This document shows, piece by piece, positions 1-9,139 of a stretch of DNA of 64,000 nt (the first letter of the stretch is position 1; every line of letters starts with the position of its first letter). Position numbers and translations under genes: made by a program. Origin of the DNA: Streptomyces vietnamensis. GTDB taxonomy: Bacteria > Actinomycetota > Actinomycetes > Streptomycetales > Streptomycetaceae. The stretch lies in NCBI RefSeq assembly GCF_000830005.1, contig NZ_CP010407.1:7452001-7516000 (forward strand). The letters run 5' to 3'. The notes beneath the pieces were generated by a model, which did no database searches, had not been told where the DNA came from, and was given only the letters and a program-made list of their open reading frames with translations.

Positions 1-521
1 AACTGCCGCTCGCGAGCGGTCCCCCGGAACCGCACGGCGGCCCCGACCACACCGGGCAGCAGCAGGAAGGCGAGGCCCACGACGTTCTCGAGGAACGGGG
101 TCTCGTCCATGACGGAACACAGCACGCCGGCCGCGAGGATCACCGCACCGCCCAGCACGATCTCGCGTCCCGATCCCCACCGGGGCAGCGCGTACACCAG
201 CACGAGCACGACCCCGCTGGTGTACAGGCCGACGGGCTCGCGCGGTACGACGACGAGCGAGACCACCGGAAGCAGGACCACCGAGCCGAACGCCAGCGTC
301 ACCATCGCCAGCGGGCGGGTCCGGCGCCACAGGAGCAGCAGGCACAGCCACACGGCGCACACCACCGCCACCGGCCGCCACGCGACGTCCTCGCGCAGGG
401 TGGCCTCCAGCACCACACCGGCAAGGCCCGCGGCGAGCAGCGCCCAGTCCCGCCACACCCGGACGGGGGCGTCGGGCGGCCGGGGTTCGGTCCACAGGGT
501 TCGCAGGTCGTCTCGGAGCAC
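1..521 (-). CDS. sensor histidine kinase, N-terminal part (3' end outside window)
   Basis: About 173 codons are visible on the minus strand from a GTG at 521. The product is a chain of hydrophobic segments with short charged loops, ending in a cytoplasmic stretch rich in Arg and Glu (RFRGTARERQ). That is how the membrane-sensor half of NarL-type Streptomyces histidine kinases leads into the dimerisation helix. The dimerisation and ATPase domains would lie to the left of the window. The gene is divergent from the MMPL exporter at 697, so the two may share a 175-bp control region. The kinase call rests on architecture only, because no H-box or N-box is visible. Confidence 0.6.
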   Translation of the reverse strand, partial: MLRDDLRTLWTEPRPPDAPVRVWRDWALLAAGLAGVVLEATLREDVAWRPVAVVCAVWLCLLLLWRRTRPLAMVTLAFGSVVLLPVVSLVVVPREPVGLYTSGVVLVLVYALPRWGSGREIVLGGAVILAAGVLCSVMDETPFLENVVGLAFLLLPGVVGAAVRFRGTARERQ

Positions 522-696
522 GGTTCTCAGCCTAGGGGCCGCGGCGTGCCGCGCATCGGCCGAAAGTACGGGTCGTCACTCCGCCCCGGGGCCGACGGAT
601 CCGCGGCCCGCGGGCCGATGCCGCGGAGCGCCGTGGCGACGACCCTCGGCATCGGCGGCCGTACAAGGACGGCCGACGAGGTGGTTGGAGGAACCG

Positions 697-2967
697 ATGC
701 TCTCGAAAGCCCTGTTGCGCCTGGGCACAAGCGCCGCCCGTCATCCCTGGCGGGTGATCGCGGCATGGCTGATCGCCGCCGCGCTCGTCGTCCTCGCCGC
801 CGTCGCCTTCGGCGGGCGGACCGCGGACTCGATGACCGCTCCGGGACTGGACTCCCAGCGGGCCGCGGAACTGATCGAGCGGGCAGGCACCGGCCAGGAG
901 GGGATGACCGCCCAAGTGGTCGTCACCCCCTTCGACGACGGTGCGACGTTCTTCGACGACGACGGCGCGCGCACCGCTCTCACGCGGCTGCGGACCGAGG
1001 TGGAGCGGCTGCCGCACGTGCTCGGCACGAGCGACCCGGCGGGTGCGCTCGACGCGGGCGGGGACACCGCCGTGCGCGGCGGCCTCGTCTCGGCCGACGG
1101 GCGGATCGCGGTCGTCCGGGTGCAGTACCCCGACCAGAGCCGGCTGTCGGCCGAAGACCTCGACGCCCTCGTCGAACTCGGCGGCCGGCTGCGCGCCGAA
1201 CTGCCCCTGCGCATCGAGATGGGCGGGAACCTCTTCTACGTCTTCTCCGACCCCGACGGCGGCGTGAGCGAGCTGATCGGCCTCCTCGCCGCGGCCGCGA
1301 TCCTGTTCCTGTCGTTCGGTTCGCTCGTCGCCGCCGCGCTGCCGATCGGCATGGCGGTCTTCGGGCTGACCGTCGGGGTCGCCACGATGACGGTACTCGC
1401 GGGCGTGACGGACGTCCCGACCTTCGCACCGGTCCTGGGCAGCATGGTCGGGCTCGGAGTGGGCATCGACTACGCGCTGTTCGTGCTCGCCAGACACCGG
1501 GAGTACCTCGCGCGCGGGCTCGATCCCCGCGAGGCGGCCGGACGGGCGGTGGCAACGGCGGGGCGGCCGGTGGTCTTCGCCGGCGGCACCGTCGTCGTGT
1601 CGATCCTCGGCCTGGCGGTCGCGAACGTGCCGTTCATGACGGTGGGCGGGTTCGCCGTCTCGATCGTCGTCCTGACCATGGTGCTCGCATCGGTGACGCT
1701 GCTTCCGGCCTTCCTCGGCGCCGCGGGCCCGCGCCTGGCCCGGGCCGGCCGGATCGGCCGGGCACTTCGGGCGGGGCGCCTGGTCCGATTCGGACGGCGG
1801 CGGGACACGGAGGCGGGCGCCGTCCCCGCCGCCGGGTGGCGCCGCTGGATCGGGCACGTCAGCCGGCACCCGGTGCCGTACGCGGTCGGCGCGGCGGGGC
1901 TGCTGCTGACCGCGACGCTGCCCGTGCTCGGCCTGCGCGTCGGCCTGCCCGACGACGGCTCGCTGCCCCACAGCCGTACCGAGCGCCGGGCCTACGACCT
2001 CGTCGCCGAGGGGTTCGGCCCGGGCACCAACGGTCCCCTCGTCATCGCCGCGGACCCCGCCGGTGATCCGGGCGTGCTGGACCGACTCGTCGGGGCGGTC
2101 GCGGCGGATCCGGGCATCGCATCCGTCGCGCCGACGCACCTCGATCGGGCCACCGGCATCGCGACCCTCGTGGTGTTCCCGACCACCAGCCCTCAGGACG
2201 AGGCCACGGCCGACACCATCGCCCGGCTGCGCACCGACGTGCTGCCCACGGCGATCGGGCACGGCCCGGCCAGGGCCCACGTCGGCGGCGCCGCCGCGAG
2301 CCTGTCCGATGTGGGCCGACGCACCAGCCAACGCCTGCCGGTGCTCGTCGCCACCGTGCTGGGGATGTCGTTCCTGCTGCTGATGCTGGTCTTCCGCTCG
2401 GTACTCGTACCGCTCAAGGCGGTACTGCTGAACCTCCTGAGCATCGGCGCGGCCTACGGCATCATGGTCGCGGTCTTCCAGTGGGGCTGGGGAGGCGCAC
2501 TCATCGGGCTGGAAGCGACGGTTCCGATCGTGTCGTTCATCCCGATGTTCCTCTTCGCGATCCTGTTCGGCCTGTCGATGGACTACGAGGTGTTCCTCCT
2601 CTCCCGCGTACGCGAGGAGTACCTGCGCACCGGCGACAACCGCACGGCGATCGTCGAGGGCATCTCGGGCACCGCCCGGATCATCACCTCGGCCGCCCTC
2701 ATCATGGTGGCGGTGTTCCTGTCCTTCGCCGTCGCCGAGGACCCCTCCACCAAGATGTTCGGGCTCGGCCTGGCCACCGCGATCTTCATCGACGCCACGG
2801 TCGTACGCATGGTGCTGGTACCGGCGACCATGACACTCCTCGGCCGGACCAACTGGTGGCTGCCGAAGTGGCTGGACCGGATGCTTCCCCGCGGCCCGGT
2901 CGGCACCGACGACACCGACGCGGAATCCACGGGTGAGGCCCCGCGTCCACGGCTGGTCGACCGTTGA
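697..2967 (+). CDS. MMPL/RND family membrane transporter
   Basis: A 756-residue inner-membrane transporter with the internal duplication of the MMPL family: one transmembrane helix, a large extracytoplasmic loop, five or six helices, then the same again. The paired motifs GIDYALF and GLSMDYEVF in helix 4 of each half carry the acidic proton-relay residues of RND pumps. Family members export lipids or drugs. The ATG at 697 is chosen because it is preceded by GGAGGAA and starts a typical short cytoplasmic leader. The in-frame codons upstream, back to 109, overlap the divergent kinase and lack membrane-protein character. Confidence 0.9.
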   Translation: MLSKALLRLGTSAARHPWRVIAAWLIAAALVVLAAVAFGGRTADSMTAPGLDSQRAAELIERAGTGQEGMTAQVVVTPFDDGATFFDDDGARTALTRLRTEVERLPHVLGTSDPAGALDAGGDTAVRGGLVSADGRIAVVRVQYPDQSRLSAEDLDALVELGGRLRAELPLRIEMGGNLFYVFSDPDGGVSELIGLLAAAAILFLSFGSLVAAALPIGMAVFGLTVGVATMTVLAGVTDVPTFAPVLGSMVGLGVGIDYALFVLARHREYLARGLDPREAAGRAVATAGRPVVFAGGTVVVSILGLAVANVPFMTVGGFAVSIVVLTMVLASVTLLPAFLGAAGPRLARAGRIGRALRAGRLVRFGRRRDTEAGAVPAAGWRRWIGHVSRHPVPYAVGAAGLLLTATLPVLGLRVGLPDDGSLPHSRTERRAYDLVAEGFGPGTNGPLVIAADPAGDPGVLDRLVGAVAADPGIASVAPTHLDRATGIATLVVFPTTSPQDEATADTIARLRTDVLPTAIGHGPARAHVGGAAASLSDVGRRTSQRLPVLVATVLGMSFLLLMLVFRSVLVPLKAVLLNLLSIGAAYGIMVAVFQWGWGGALIGLEATVPIVSFIPMFLFAILFGLSMDYEVFLLSRVREEYLRTGDNRTAIVEGISGTARIITSAALIMVAVFLSFAVAEDPSTKMFGLGLATAIFIDATVVRMVLVPATMTLLGRTNWWLPKWLDRMLPRGPVGTDDTDAESTGEAPRPRLVDR

Positions 2968-2985
2968 CCGGTGGATCCCCCGTCG

Positions 2986-4005
2986 TCAGGCGCCCCGTGC
3001 CGTCAGGCCCACCGCCCGGGCGAGACGGCGGTACGACTCGCTCAGCGCCGCCCGATCGTACGTGCTCGTGGTGACGAGGACCTCCTGCGCCCCGGTCTCC
3101 TTCACCGCCCGCTCAAGCGCCTCGGCCACCTGCTCCTCAGTGCCGTACACGTGCCCTTCGAGCCCCGCCTCGTAGAAACCGCGCTGCTTCTCCGTCATCG
3201 ACAGCCCCTCGATCCGCTCGGGCGCGGCGAGCGGCGGGAAGGTGCCGCGGGTGCGCGAGTGCGCGAGCGACCAGGCCTCCGGGATCAGCAGCCGCCGCGC
3301 CTCCGCCTCGGTGGCGGCCACCGCGACCGTCCCGGCGACGACCACGTACGGCTCGGCGGCCCACGGGGACGGTCGGAAGGCGGCGCGGTACGTGTCGACG
3401 GCCTTGAGGAGCCGGTTCCGGCCGCGCAGGTCGCCGATGACCAGGGGCAGCCCGGCCGCCGCGGCGATCCCGGCACCCTCCCCGGTCGCGAGGACGAAGG
3501 GCGGAACCCGCAGGCCCTCGGCGGGCCGGGCGTGCACCTGCGGGTGGGCCGTCTGCTCGCCGGTGAACCAGCCGAGGAGCTCGGCGAGCTGCTCCCCGAA
3601 CCGGTCGGCCTCCTCCTTGGCCCGGCCGAGGGCCCGGCGGACGCCGTCCGTGAACCCCACCGAACGGCCGATCCCCATGTCGATCCGGCCGGGGAAGAGG
3701 GACTCAAGGACCCCGAACTGCTCGGCCACGACCAGCGGCCGGTGGTTCGGGAGCATCACCCCTCCCGTACCGACCCGGACCGTGGAGGTCGCGGCGGCGA
3801 CGGCGGCGGCGAGGACCGTGGGCGCCGAACCGGCGACCCCGGGCACGCCGTGGTGCTCCGACACCCAGAACCGGTGGTAACCGAGGGCCTCCACCTCCCG
3901 GGCGAGGCGCACGGTGTCGCGCAGCGCCTGAGGAGCGTCCTCGCCCTCCCGGGTGCGGGAGCGGTCGAGGACGGAGAAGCGGACGCCGTCGAGGAAGGTG
4001 CTCAC
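2986..4005 (-). CDS. LLM-class (luciferase-like) flavin-dependent oxidoreductase
   Basis: A 339-residue TIM-barrel protein of the bacterial luciferase-like family. The N-terminus (FSVLDRSRTREG), the block FWVSEHHGVPGVAGSAP and the stretch VGTGGVMLPNHRPLVVAEQF are hallmarks of the MsnO8/YhbW-like subgroup, which uses reduced flavin (FMNH2 or F420H2). The gene converges on the MMPL gene with an 18-bp gap. The start is uncertain: GTG at 4005 gives the usual N-terminus but has no good ribosome site, and GTG further upstream is possible. The substrate is unknown. Confidence 0.85.
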   Translation of the reverse strand: MSTFLDGVRFSVLDRSRTREGEDAPQALRDTVRLAREVEALGYHRFWVSEHHGVPGVAGSAPTVLAAAVAAATSTVRVGTGGVMLPNHRPLVVAEQFGVLESLFPGRIDMGIGRSVGFTDGVRRALGRAKEEADRFGEQLAELLGWFTGEQTAHPQVHARPAEGLRVPPFVLATGEGAGIAAAAGLPLVIGDLRGRNRLLKAVDTYRAAFRPSPWAAEPYVVVAGTVAVAATEAEARRLLIPEAWSLAHSRTRGTFPPLAAPERIEGLSMTEKQRGFYEAGLEGHVYGTEEQVAEALERAVKETGAQEVLVTTSTYDRAALSESYRRLARAVGLTARGA

Positions 4006-4068
4006 GGAGGGTGCAACGTGCACGGGGCCGGGAGGGATTCCCCGGCGGCCTTCCGGCGACCGGGGCGG

Positions 4069-4208
4069 GCTCGCCGGCCGGGGCCCCGGCTGCGGCGGTG
4101 ATCGGCCGGGGCCCCGGCCGCGGAGGTGATCGGCCGAGGCCCCCGCCCCGCCGGTGATCGGCCGAGGCCCCGGTCGCGACGGTGCTCGGCCGGGGCCCGC
4201 GGCCTCGC
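4069..4208. repeat. tandem 28-bp GC-rich repeats (about 5 units)
   Basis: Four clear 28-bp units start at 4097, 4125, 4153 and 4181, with a diverged one before them from about 4069. Each contains a core like GATCGGCCGGGGCCCCGG, and the best unit carries the perfect palindrome CGGCCGGGGCCCCGGCCG. The array lies in the 322-bp gap upstream of both the flavoprotein gene and the methyltransferase gene, between their divergent starts. It could form several GC hairpins; no function can be assigned. Confidence 0.75.
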
Positions 4209-4327
4209 CCACACGGTCCGGAAGGCCGTCGATCCGCACTCCGCCCGCGTTGCGGGAAAGCTCGGGGCGGGTAGGCCTGCCCGTGGTACGAACCCTGATC
4301 ACTCACCCACGACGGAGGGAACGCGGC

Positions 4328-4999
4328 ATGGACCACGATGCGACGAAGGGGCGGCCGGTGTCGGCGGCGGAGCTGTTCGACGGTCTGGGGATCGAGTACG
4401 AACGTGCCTTCGTCCGGCTGCCGGCCCAGCTGGCGGCGATCGAGTGGCTCACCGCACGGCTGGGCGCGGGGGCCAGGGTCCTCGACGTCGGCAGCGGGAC
4501 CGGACGCCCGGTGGCCGACCTCCTGGTGCGCGCCGGCTGCGAGGTGACCGGCATCGACGTGTCCGGCGAGATGGTCGCCCTCGCGGGCGCGCAGGTGCCC
4601 GGGGCCCGCTTCGAGCAGTGCGACGTGCGCGCCTTCGACGCGCCGGAGGGCCACTTCGACGCGGTGTGCGCGTTCTTCCCGCTGATGATGATGAGCCGGG
4701 CGGAGGCGGCCGCCGCCCTGAAGCGCATGGCGGGCTGGCTGGCGCCGGGCGGCTTCCTGGTGACGGCGACCGTGCCCGCGGACGTGGAGGACGTGGAGAT
4801 CGTCTGGATGGAGCGCACGGTCAGGGTCTCCAGCTTCTCGGTGGAGGAGTACCTGCGCCTCCAGCGGGAGGACTGCGGCCTCGACGTGCTCCACCACGAG
4901 CTGTCGGTCTTCGACCCGGACGACGACCGCGCGGCGCCCGAGGACCACCTCTTCACCTACGCCCGCCGCCCGGCCCCCACGGGGACGCCCGAGGTCTGA
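4328..4999 (+). CDS. class I SAM-dependent methyltransferase
   Basis: A 223-residue Rossmann-fold methyltransferase. Motif I is VLDVGSGTGRPVADLL at about residues 50-65, followed by the acidic residue after beta-2 (TGIDVSGEM), CDVRAFDAP for the adenine-binding loop and LAPGGFLVTATVP for motif III. The ATG at 4328 follows GGAGGGA. It stands alone on the plus strand before the transporter genes. The substrate cannot be inferred. Confidence 0.88.
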   Translation: MDHDATKGRPVSAAELFDGLGIEYERAFVRLPAQLAAIEWLTARLGAGARVLDVGSGTGRPVADLLVRAGCEVTGIDVSGEMVALAGAQVPGARFEQCDVRAFDAPEGHFDAVCAFFPLMMMSRAEAAAALKRMAGWLAPGGFLVTATVPADVEDVEIVWMERTVRVSSFSVEEYLRLQREDCGLDVLHHELSVFDPDDDRAAPEDHLFTYARRPAPTGTPEV

Positions 5000-5009
5000 C
5001 GTATCGTCA

Positions 5010-5044
5010 ATTGACGCTGCATCAGTTATTGACGCTTCATCAGT
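5010..5044 (+). promoter_or_regulatory. 17-bp direct repeat pair upstream of the ABC transporter operon
   Basis: Two near-identical 17-mers, ATTGACGCTGCATCAGT at 5010-5026 and ATTGACGCTTCATCAGT at 5028-5044, are spaced 18 bp apart and end 39 bp before the lipoprotein start. Each half (TGACG...CATCA) has partial dyad character. The position suits an operator or an overlapping promoter with TTGAC as -35. This is inference from repetition and position. Confidence 0.55.
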
Positions 5045-5083
5045 CCGGTCACAGAATGCGGTCACCCGACGGAGGGATCGCCC

Positions 5084-6337
5084 GTGCCTCGACCGTTGCG
5101 CGTCATCGCCGCCACCTTCGCCCTGCTCCTCGTCACCGCCTGCAACTCCGCGTCCACCGGCGGAAGCGCCCCTTCCTCCTCCTCCGTACGCGGAGTCACC
5201 GACGACACGATCAAGGTCGGCGGCATCGTCTCCATGACGACCGCCAGCGGCTACTCCAAGAAGGACACCGACCTCGGCGCCCGCGCCCGCTACGACCGGG
5301 CCAACGCCGAGGGCGGGGTCAACGGACGGAAGATCGAGTACCTCGGGGCCGAGGACGACGGCCAGGACCCCGCCAGGAACCTGGCCGCGGCCCGCAAGCT
5401 CGTCCAGCAGGACAAGGTCTTCGCCGTCTCCCCGATGAGCTCGGTCACCTTCGCCGGGGCCGACTTCCTCGACGCCCAGAAGGTCCCGACGGTGGGCTGG
5501 GGCACGCTCCCCTCGTTCTGCGGGCCCGCGCACCTCTACGGCTTCAACGGCTGCCTCGTCCCGATGCCCGGCGGCACGCTCAACCAGACCTGGCCCGAAG
5601 GCCTCGCGACCGTCCTCGGCGGCGCGCACGGCAAGTCGGTCGCGCTGATCGCCGGCGACAGCGACGCCGGCAAGTTCGGCATCCGTACCTTCACCCAGGG
5701 CTTCAAGGCGGCCGGCTTCCGGGTCGCGTACGCCAAGGCCGTGGTGCCCGCGACCTCGATGCCCAGCGACTGGTCGGCGTACACCAAGGAGATCCTCCGC
5801 TCCGGCCCCGGCGGCCGCGCACCCGACGCCGTGGTCTCCGTGATGCAGACGCCGTACAACATCGGCCTGTTCACCGCGCTCAAGCGGTCCGGCTACAAGG
5901 GCGTCATCTCCGACCCGACGGACTACGACCCCGGGCTGCTCGCGAAGGACGCGACGAAGCAGGCCCTCGACGGGGTGCACGTACTGCTGCAGTTCCAGCC
6001 TTTCGAGTCGGACAGTCCCGCGATGCGGCAGTTCAAGGCCGACATCAAGAAGGCCGCCGGCGGCAAGGACGTCCCCCTCGACATGCACATGATGACGGGG
6101 TACATGAGCGCCGATCTCTTCCTCTCGATCGCCGCGAAGGCCGGCAAGGACCTCACCGTCGACTCCTTCCAGAAGGCCGCCCGAGGCTTCTCCGACACCG
6201 GGACGCTCGTGGGCGACCGCACCGAGCCCAAGGGGCAGAAGGAGAGCTTCGGCTGCGGCGCGCTCGTCCGGCTGAAGAACGGGCGGTACGAGGTGGCCGT
6301 GCCGTTCAAGTGCTATCCGCCGATCCCCTTCGGTTGA
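5084..6337 (+). CDS. branched-chain amino acid type ABC transporter substrate-binding lipoprotein
   Basis: A 417-residue extracellular lipoprotein. The signal sequence ends in a lipobox (VTACNS, Cys at about residue 20) followed by a Ser/Gly linker. The mature part begins DDTIKVGGIVSMTTASGYSKKD and fits the Peripla_BP_6 (LivJ-like) fold, with the characteristic GGVNGRKIEYLGAEDDGQDP segment near residues 80-99. GTG at 5084 follows GGAGGGA. It is the first gene of a three-gene operon with the fused permease-ATPase (12-bp gap) and the second ATPase. The ligand is unknown; fatty-acid-like or amide ligands also occur in this family. Confidence 0.9.
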   Translation: MPRPLRVIAATFALLLVTACNSASTGGSAPSSSSVRGVTDDTIKVGGIVSMTTASGYSKKDTDLGARARYDRANAEGGVNGRKIEYLGAEDDGQDPARNLAAARKLVQQDKVFAVSPMSSVTFAGADFLDAQKVPTVGWGTLPSFCGPAHLYGFNGCLVPMPGGTLNQTWPEGLATVLGGAHGKSVALIAGDSDAGKFGIRTFTQGFKAAGFRVAYAKAVVPATSMPSDWSAYTKEILRSGPGGRAPDAVVSVMQTPYNIGLFTALKRSGYKGVISDPTDYDPGLLAKDATKQALDGVHVLLQFQPFESDSPAMRQFKADIKKAAGGKDVPLDMHMMTGYMSADLFLSIAAKAGKDLTVDSFQKAARGFSDTGTLVGDRTEPKGQKESFGCGALVRLKNGRYEVAVPFKCYPPIPFG

Positions 6338-6349
6338 GGGGCGCGTCAC

Positions 6350-9139
6350 GTGGGTGACCTGCTGGGCTTCGTCCTGAGCGGGCTGGTCTCGGGCGCGCTG
6401 TACGCGCTGCTCGCGACCGGGCTCGTCCTGTCCTACTCCGCCTCCGGGCTCTTCAACTTCGCGCACGGAGCCACCGCCTACCTTTGCGCGCTCGCCTTCT
6501 ACGAGCTCCACTCCGGCTTCGGCTGGCCGGCCGTCCCCACCGCCCTGCTCCTGGTGTTCGTGGTGGCGCCCGGCCTCGGCTGGGGCCTTGACCGGCTGAT
6601 GTTCAGAAAGCTGGCCGGGGTCGGCGAGACGGCGCAGATCGTGGCCACGATCGGCCTGCTCGTCGCGCTGCCCGCGGCCGGACTGTGGGTGGTCGAACTC
6701 CTGGAGCGGGCGGGCGCCCCGGTCAAGCCCGCCGAGAACCAGTTCGGGCTGCCGGGCGTCGGGCCGAGCCCCGCGGTGTCCTGGCAGCCGCTCGACGGGG
6801 TCGGCATCGACTCCGACCAGCTGATCACCTGGATCGCCACCGCCCTCGCGGCGGCCGGACTGTGGGCCCTGATGCGGCACACCCGGCTCGGCCTGCGGCT
6901 GCGGGCGGCGGTCGACGACCGGGCGCTGACCGAGCTGCGGGGCATCAGCGCGGACCGGCTGTCCTCGATCGCGTGGATGCTGTCGTCCGGCCTCGCGGGC
7001 CTCGCCGGCGTCCTCGCCACCCCGCTCCTCGGGCTCTCCGCGCACGACTACACGCTGTTCCTGTTCGTCTCGGCCACCGCCGCGGTCCTCGGCCGCTTCG
7101 CGTCGGTGCCGCTCGCCTTCGCCGGCGGCCTCGGGCTCGGGGTGCTGCAGAACCTGGTGGCGGGGTACGCGTCGTTCGCCGAGGACATCACCGGCTTCCG
7201 CACGGCCGTACCGTTCCTCATCCTCTTCGCCGGTCTCGTCCTCCTGGGGCGGCGCCGTCGCCGGGCGGCGGGCACGGCGGCCGCGGACCCACCGCCCGTC
7301 GAATACCTCGCCGGGAAGGGCTGGGGCCGCCGCTGGGGCGCGTGGCTGGTGGCCGGCGTGCTCCTCGGCACGGCGTTCTACACCGTCACCACACCCTTCT
7401 GGAGCGGGATCCTGGCCCAGGGACTCGCGATCGGGCTCGTGTTCATGTCGTTCACGGTGGTCACCGGCCTCGGTGCGATGGTGTCGCTGGCCCAGGCGAC
7501 GTTCGTGACCGCCGCCGCTCTCGTCGCGGGACTGCTGATGAGCCACGGCTGGCCCTTCGTCGCCGCCGCGGCGGTCGGAACGGCGGCCGCGGCCCTGCTC
7601 GGCGCGGTGGTCGCGCTGCCCGCACTGCGGCTCGGGGGCAGAACACTGGCCCTGGCCACCCTGGCGCTCGCCTTCCTGGCGGACCAGGTGCTCTTCCAGC
7701 TCGGATGGCTGCGCAACGGCGACACCGGCTGGGAGATCCCGCGGCCGGTGGCCGGACCCGTGGACCTCGGCGACGACCGGGCGATGGGACTCGCACTCGT
7801 CCTGCTCAGCGGGGTGCTCGTCGCGCTCCTCACCCGGCTGCGCGGCTCCCGCTGGGGCCGGGCCGTCCTCGCGGTCCGCTCGGCCCCGGAGGCCGCCGCG
7901 GCGTCGGGCGTCTCGGTGGTACGGACGAAGCTCCTGCTCTTCACGGTGTCGGCGGGCCTCGCGGGCTTCGGGGGAGTGCTCTACGCCTCGTACAACACCA
8001 GGATCACGGCCACGGACTTCACGGCGATGACGGGCCTGGTCTGGCTGGCGGTCGTGGTCGCGGCGGGGGTGCGCAGACCGCAGTTCGCCGTGGTGGCGGG
8101 GCTCGTCTTCGCGGTGGTCCCGCACCTGATGACGGAATACGTCACGGAGTCCGCGCATCTGCCGGTGATCCTCTTCGGCCTGGCGGGGCTCGCGCTGGCG
8201 AACGACCCGGACGGGTACTGCGCGGCGCTGCCGTCGAGGCTGGCCGCGCGGCGCGCGGCGAAGGCAGGGGCGGCCGACCCCGTCTCGCGAGGCGGGACCG
8301 ACACCACCGCGCGAACGACGAAGCCGCACGTCGACGCCTCCGGCGCGGTCACGGAATCGCGCGGCGGTTCGGGCGCGACCGAGCCCCGGCCCTTCATCGC
8401 CGGTGTCGGAGGCGCGGCCGCGGAATCGCGCGGCGAGCTGCCGGGCGCGCTCGAGCTCGGCGGCGTGCACGCCGGGTACGGCGGCGCGCCCGTGCTGCAC
8501 GGCGTGGACCTCGTGGTGCGCGCCGGCGAGGTGCTGGTGCTGCTCGGGCCCAACGGGGCCGGGAAGTCCACCCTCTGCCGGGTGGCGGCGGGACAGCTGC
8601 GGCCGGCCCGCGGTCTCGTACGGGTACGGGGCGAGGACGCCACCCGCGACGCGGCGGTCGCCCGGGCACGCCGCGGGGTGCGGCTGGCCCCCGAGGGGCG
8701 GGGGATCTTCGCCGGGCTCTCGATCGAGGAGAACCTCGCCCTGCAGCTGACGGAGGCCGAGGACCGCGACGCCGTGTACGAACGCTTCCCCGCCCTCGCC
8801 GCCCGCCGAACCGTCCCCGCCGGGTCCCTGTCGGGCGGCGAGCAGCAGCTCCTCGCCCTCGCCCCGCTCCTCCAGCGACCGCCGGCGGTCCTCGTCGCCG
8901 ACGAACCGTCCCTCGGCCTGGCGCCCCGCGTCGTGGACGAGGTCTTCCGTCTCCTGACCGAACTCCGCGACCACGGCACCGCGTTGGTCCTCGTGGAGGA
9001 GAAGGCGGCCGAGGTGCTCGGCATAGCCGACACCGTCGCGTACCTCGCACAGGGCGGGATCGCCTGGTCCGGACCGCGGTCCGAGGTGGACCGGGACCGG
9101 CTCGCCGAGGCCTACCTGGGGACGGGAGTCCACCGATGA
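6350..9139 (+). CDS. fused LivH-LivM-LivF: two permeases and one ATPase of a branched-chain type ABC transporter
   Basis: A 929-residue three-in-one protein. Residues 1 to about 300 are a LivH-type permease (GALYALLATGLVLSYS and FNFAHGA at the front). Residues about 325-630 are a LivM-type permease (GLGAMVSLAQATFV). A low-complexity linker rich in T, A and G (about 640-690) leads to a LivF ATPase from about 695, with Walker A GPNGAGKST near 733, signature LSGGEQQ near 826 and Walker B VLVADEPS near 847. In the usual arrangement these are separate genes. The other ATPase (LivG-like) overlaps by 4 bp downstream, so the complex would be the fusion plus LivG plus the lipoprotein. The GTG start at 6350 lies 12 bp after the preceding stop. 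Confidence 0.9.
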   Translation: MGDLLGFVLSGLVSGALYALLATGLVLSYSASGLFNFAHGATAYLCALAFYELHSGFGWPAVPTALLLVFVVAPGLGWGLDRLMFRKLAGVGETAQIVATIGLLVALPAAGLWVVELLERAGAPVKPAENQFGLPGVGPSPAVSWQPLDGVGIDSDQLITWIATALAAAGLWALMRHTRLGLRLRAAVDDRALTELRGISADRLSSIAWMLSSGLAGLAGVLATPLLGLSAHDYTLFLFVSATAAVLGRFASVPLAFAGGLGLGVLQNLVAGYASFAEDITGFRTAVPFLILFAGLVLLGRRRRRAAGTAAADPPPVEYLAGKGWGRRWGAWLVAGVLLGTAFYTVTTPFWSGILAQGLAIGLVFMSFTVVTGLGAMVSLAQATFVTAAALVAGLLMSHGWPFVAAAAVGTAAAALLGAVVALPALRLGGRTLALATLALAFLADQVLFQLGWLRNGDTGWEIPRPVAGPVDLGDDRAMGLALVLLSGVLVALLTRLRGSRWGRAVLAVRSAPEAAAASGVSVVRTKLLLFTVSAGLAGFGGVLYASYNTRITATDFTAMTGLVWLAVVVAAGVRRPQFAVVAGLVFAVVPHLMTEYVTESAHLPVILFGLAGLALANDPDGYCAALPSRLAARRAAKAGAADPVSRGGTDTTARTTKPHVDASGAVTESRGGSGATEPRPFIAGVGGAAAESRGELPGALELGGVHAGYGGAPVLHGVDLVVRAGEVLVLLGPNGAGKSTLCRVAAGQLRPARGLVRVRGEDATRDAAVARARRGVRLAPEGRGIFAGLSIEENLALQLTEAEDRDAVYERFPALAARRTVPAGSLSGGEQQLLALAPLLQRPPAVLVADEPSLGLAPRVVDEVFRLLTELRDHGTALVLVEEKAAEVLGIADTVAYLAQGGIAWSGPRSEVDRDRLAEAYLGTGVHR

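Noticed and set aside
532..2331. A 599-codon open frame antisense to the MMPL gene
   Set aside because: Composition is that of a high-GC shadow frame (Arg, Gly, Asp, His rich, no hydrophobic core) and it is fully antisense to a convincing transporter.
4069..4208. CRISPR array
   Set aside because: The 28-bp units are contiguous with no unique spacers, so this is a plain tandem repeat.
3704..9133. A 1809-codon open frame on the minus strand
   Set aside because: It lies antisense to the methyltransferase, lipoprotein and fused transporter genes and has the low-complexity Arg/Gly/Glu pattern of a mirror frame.
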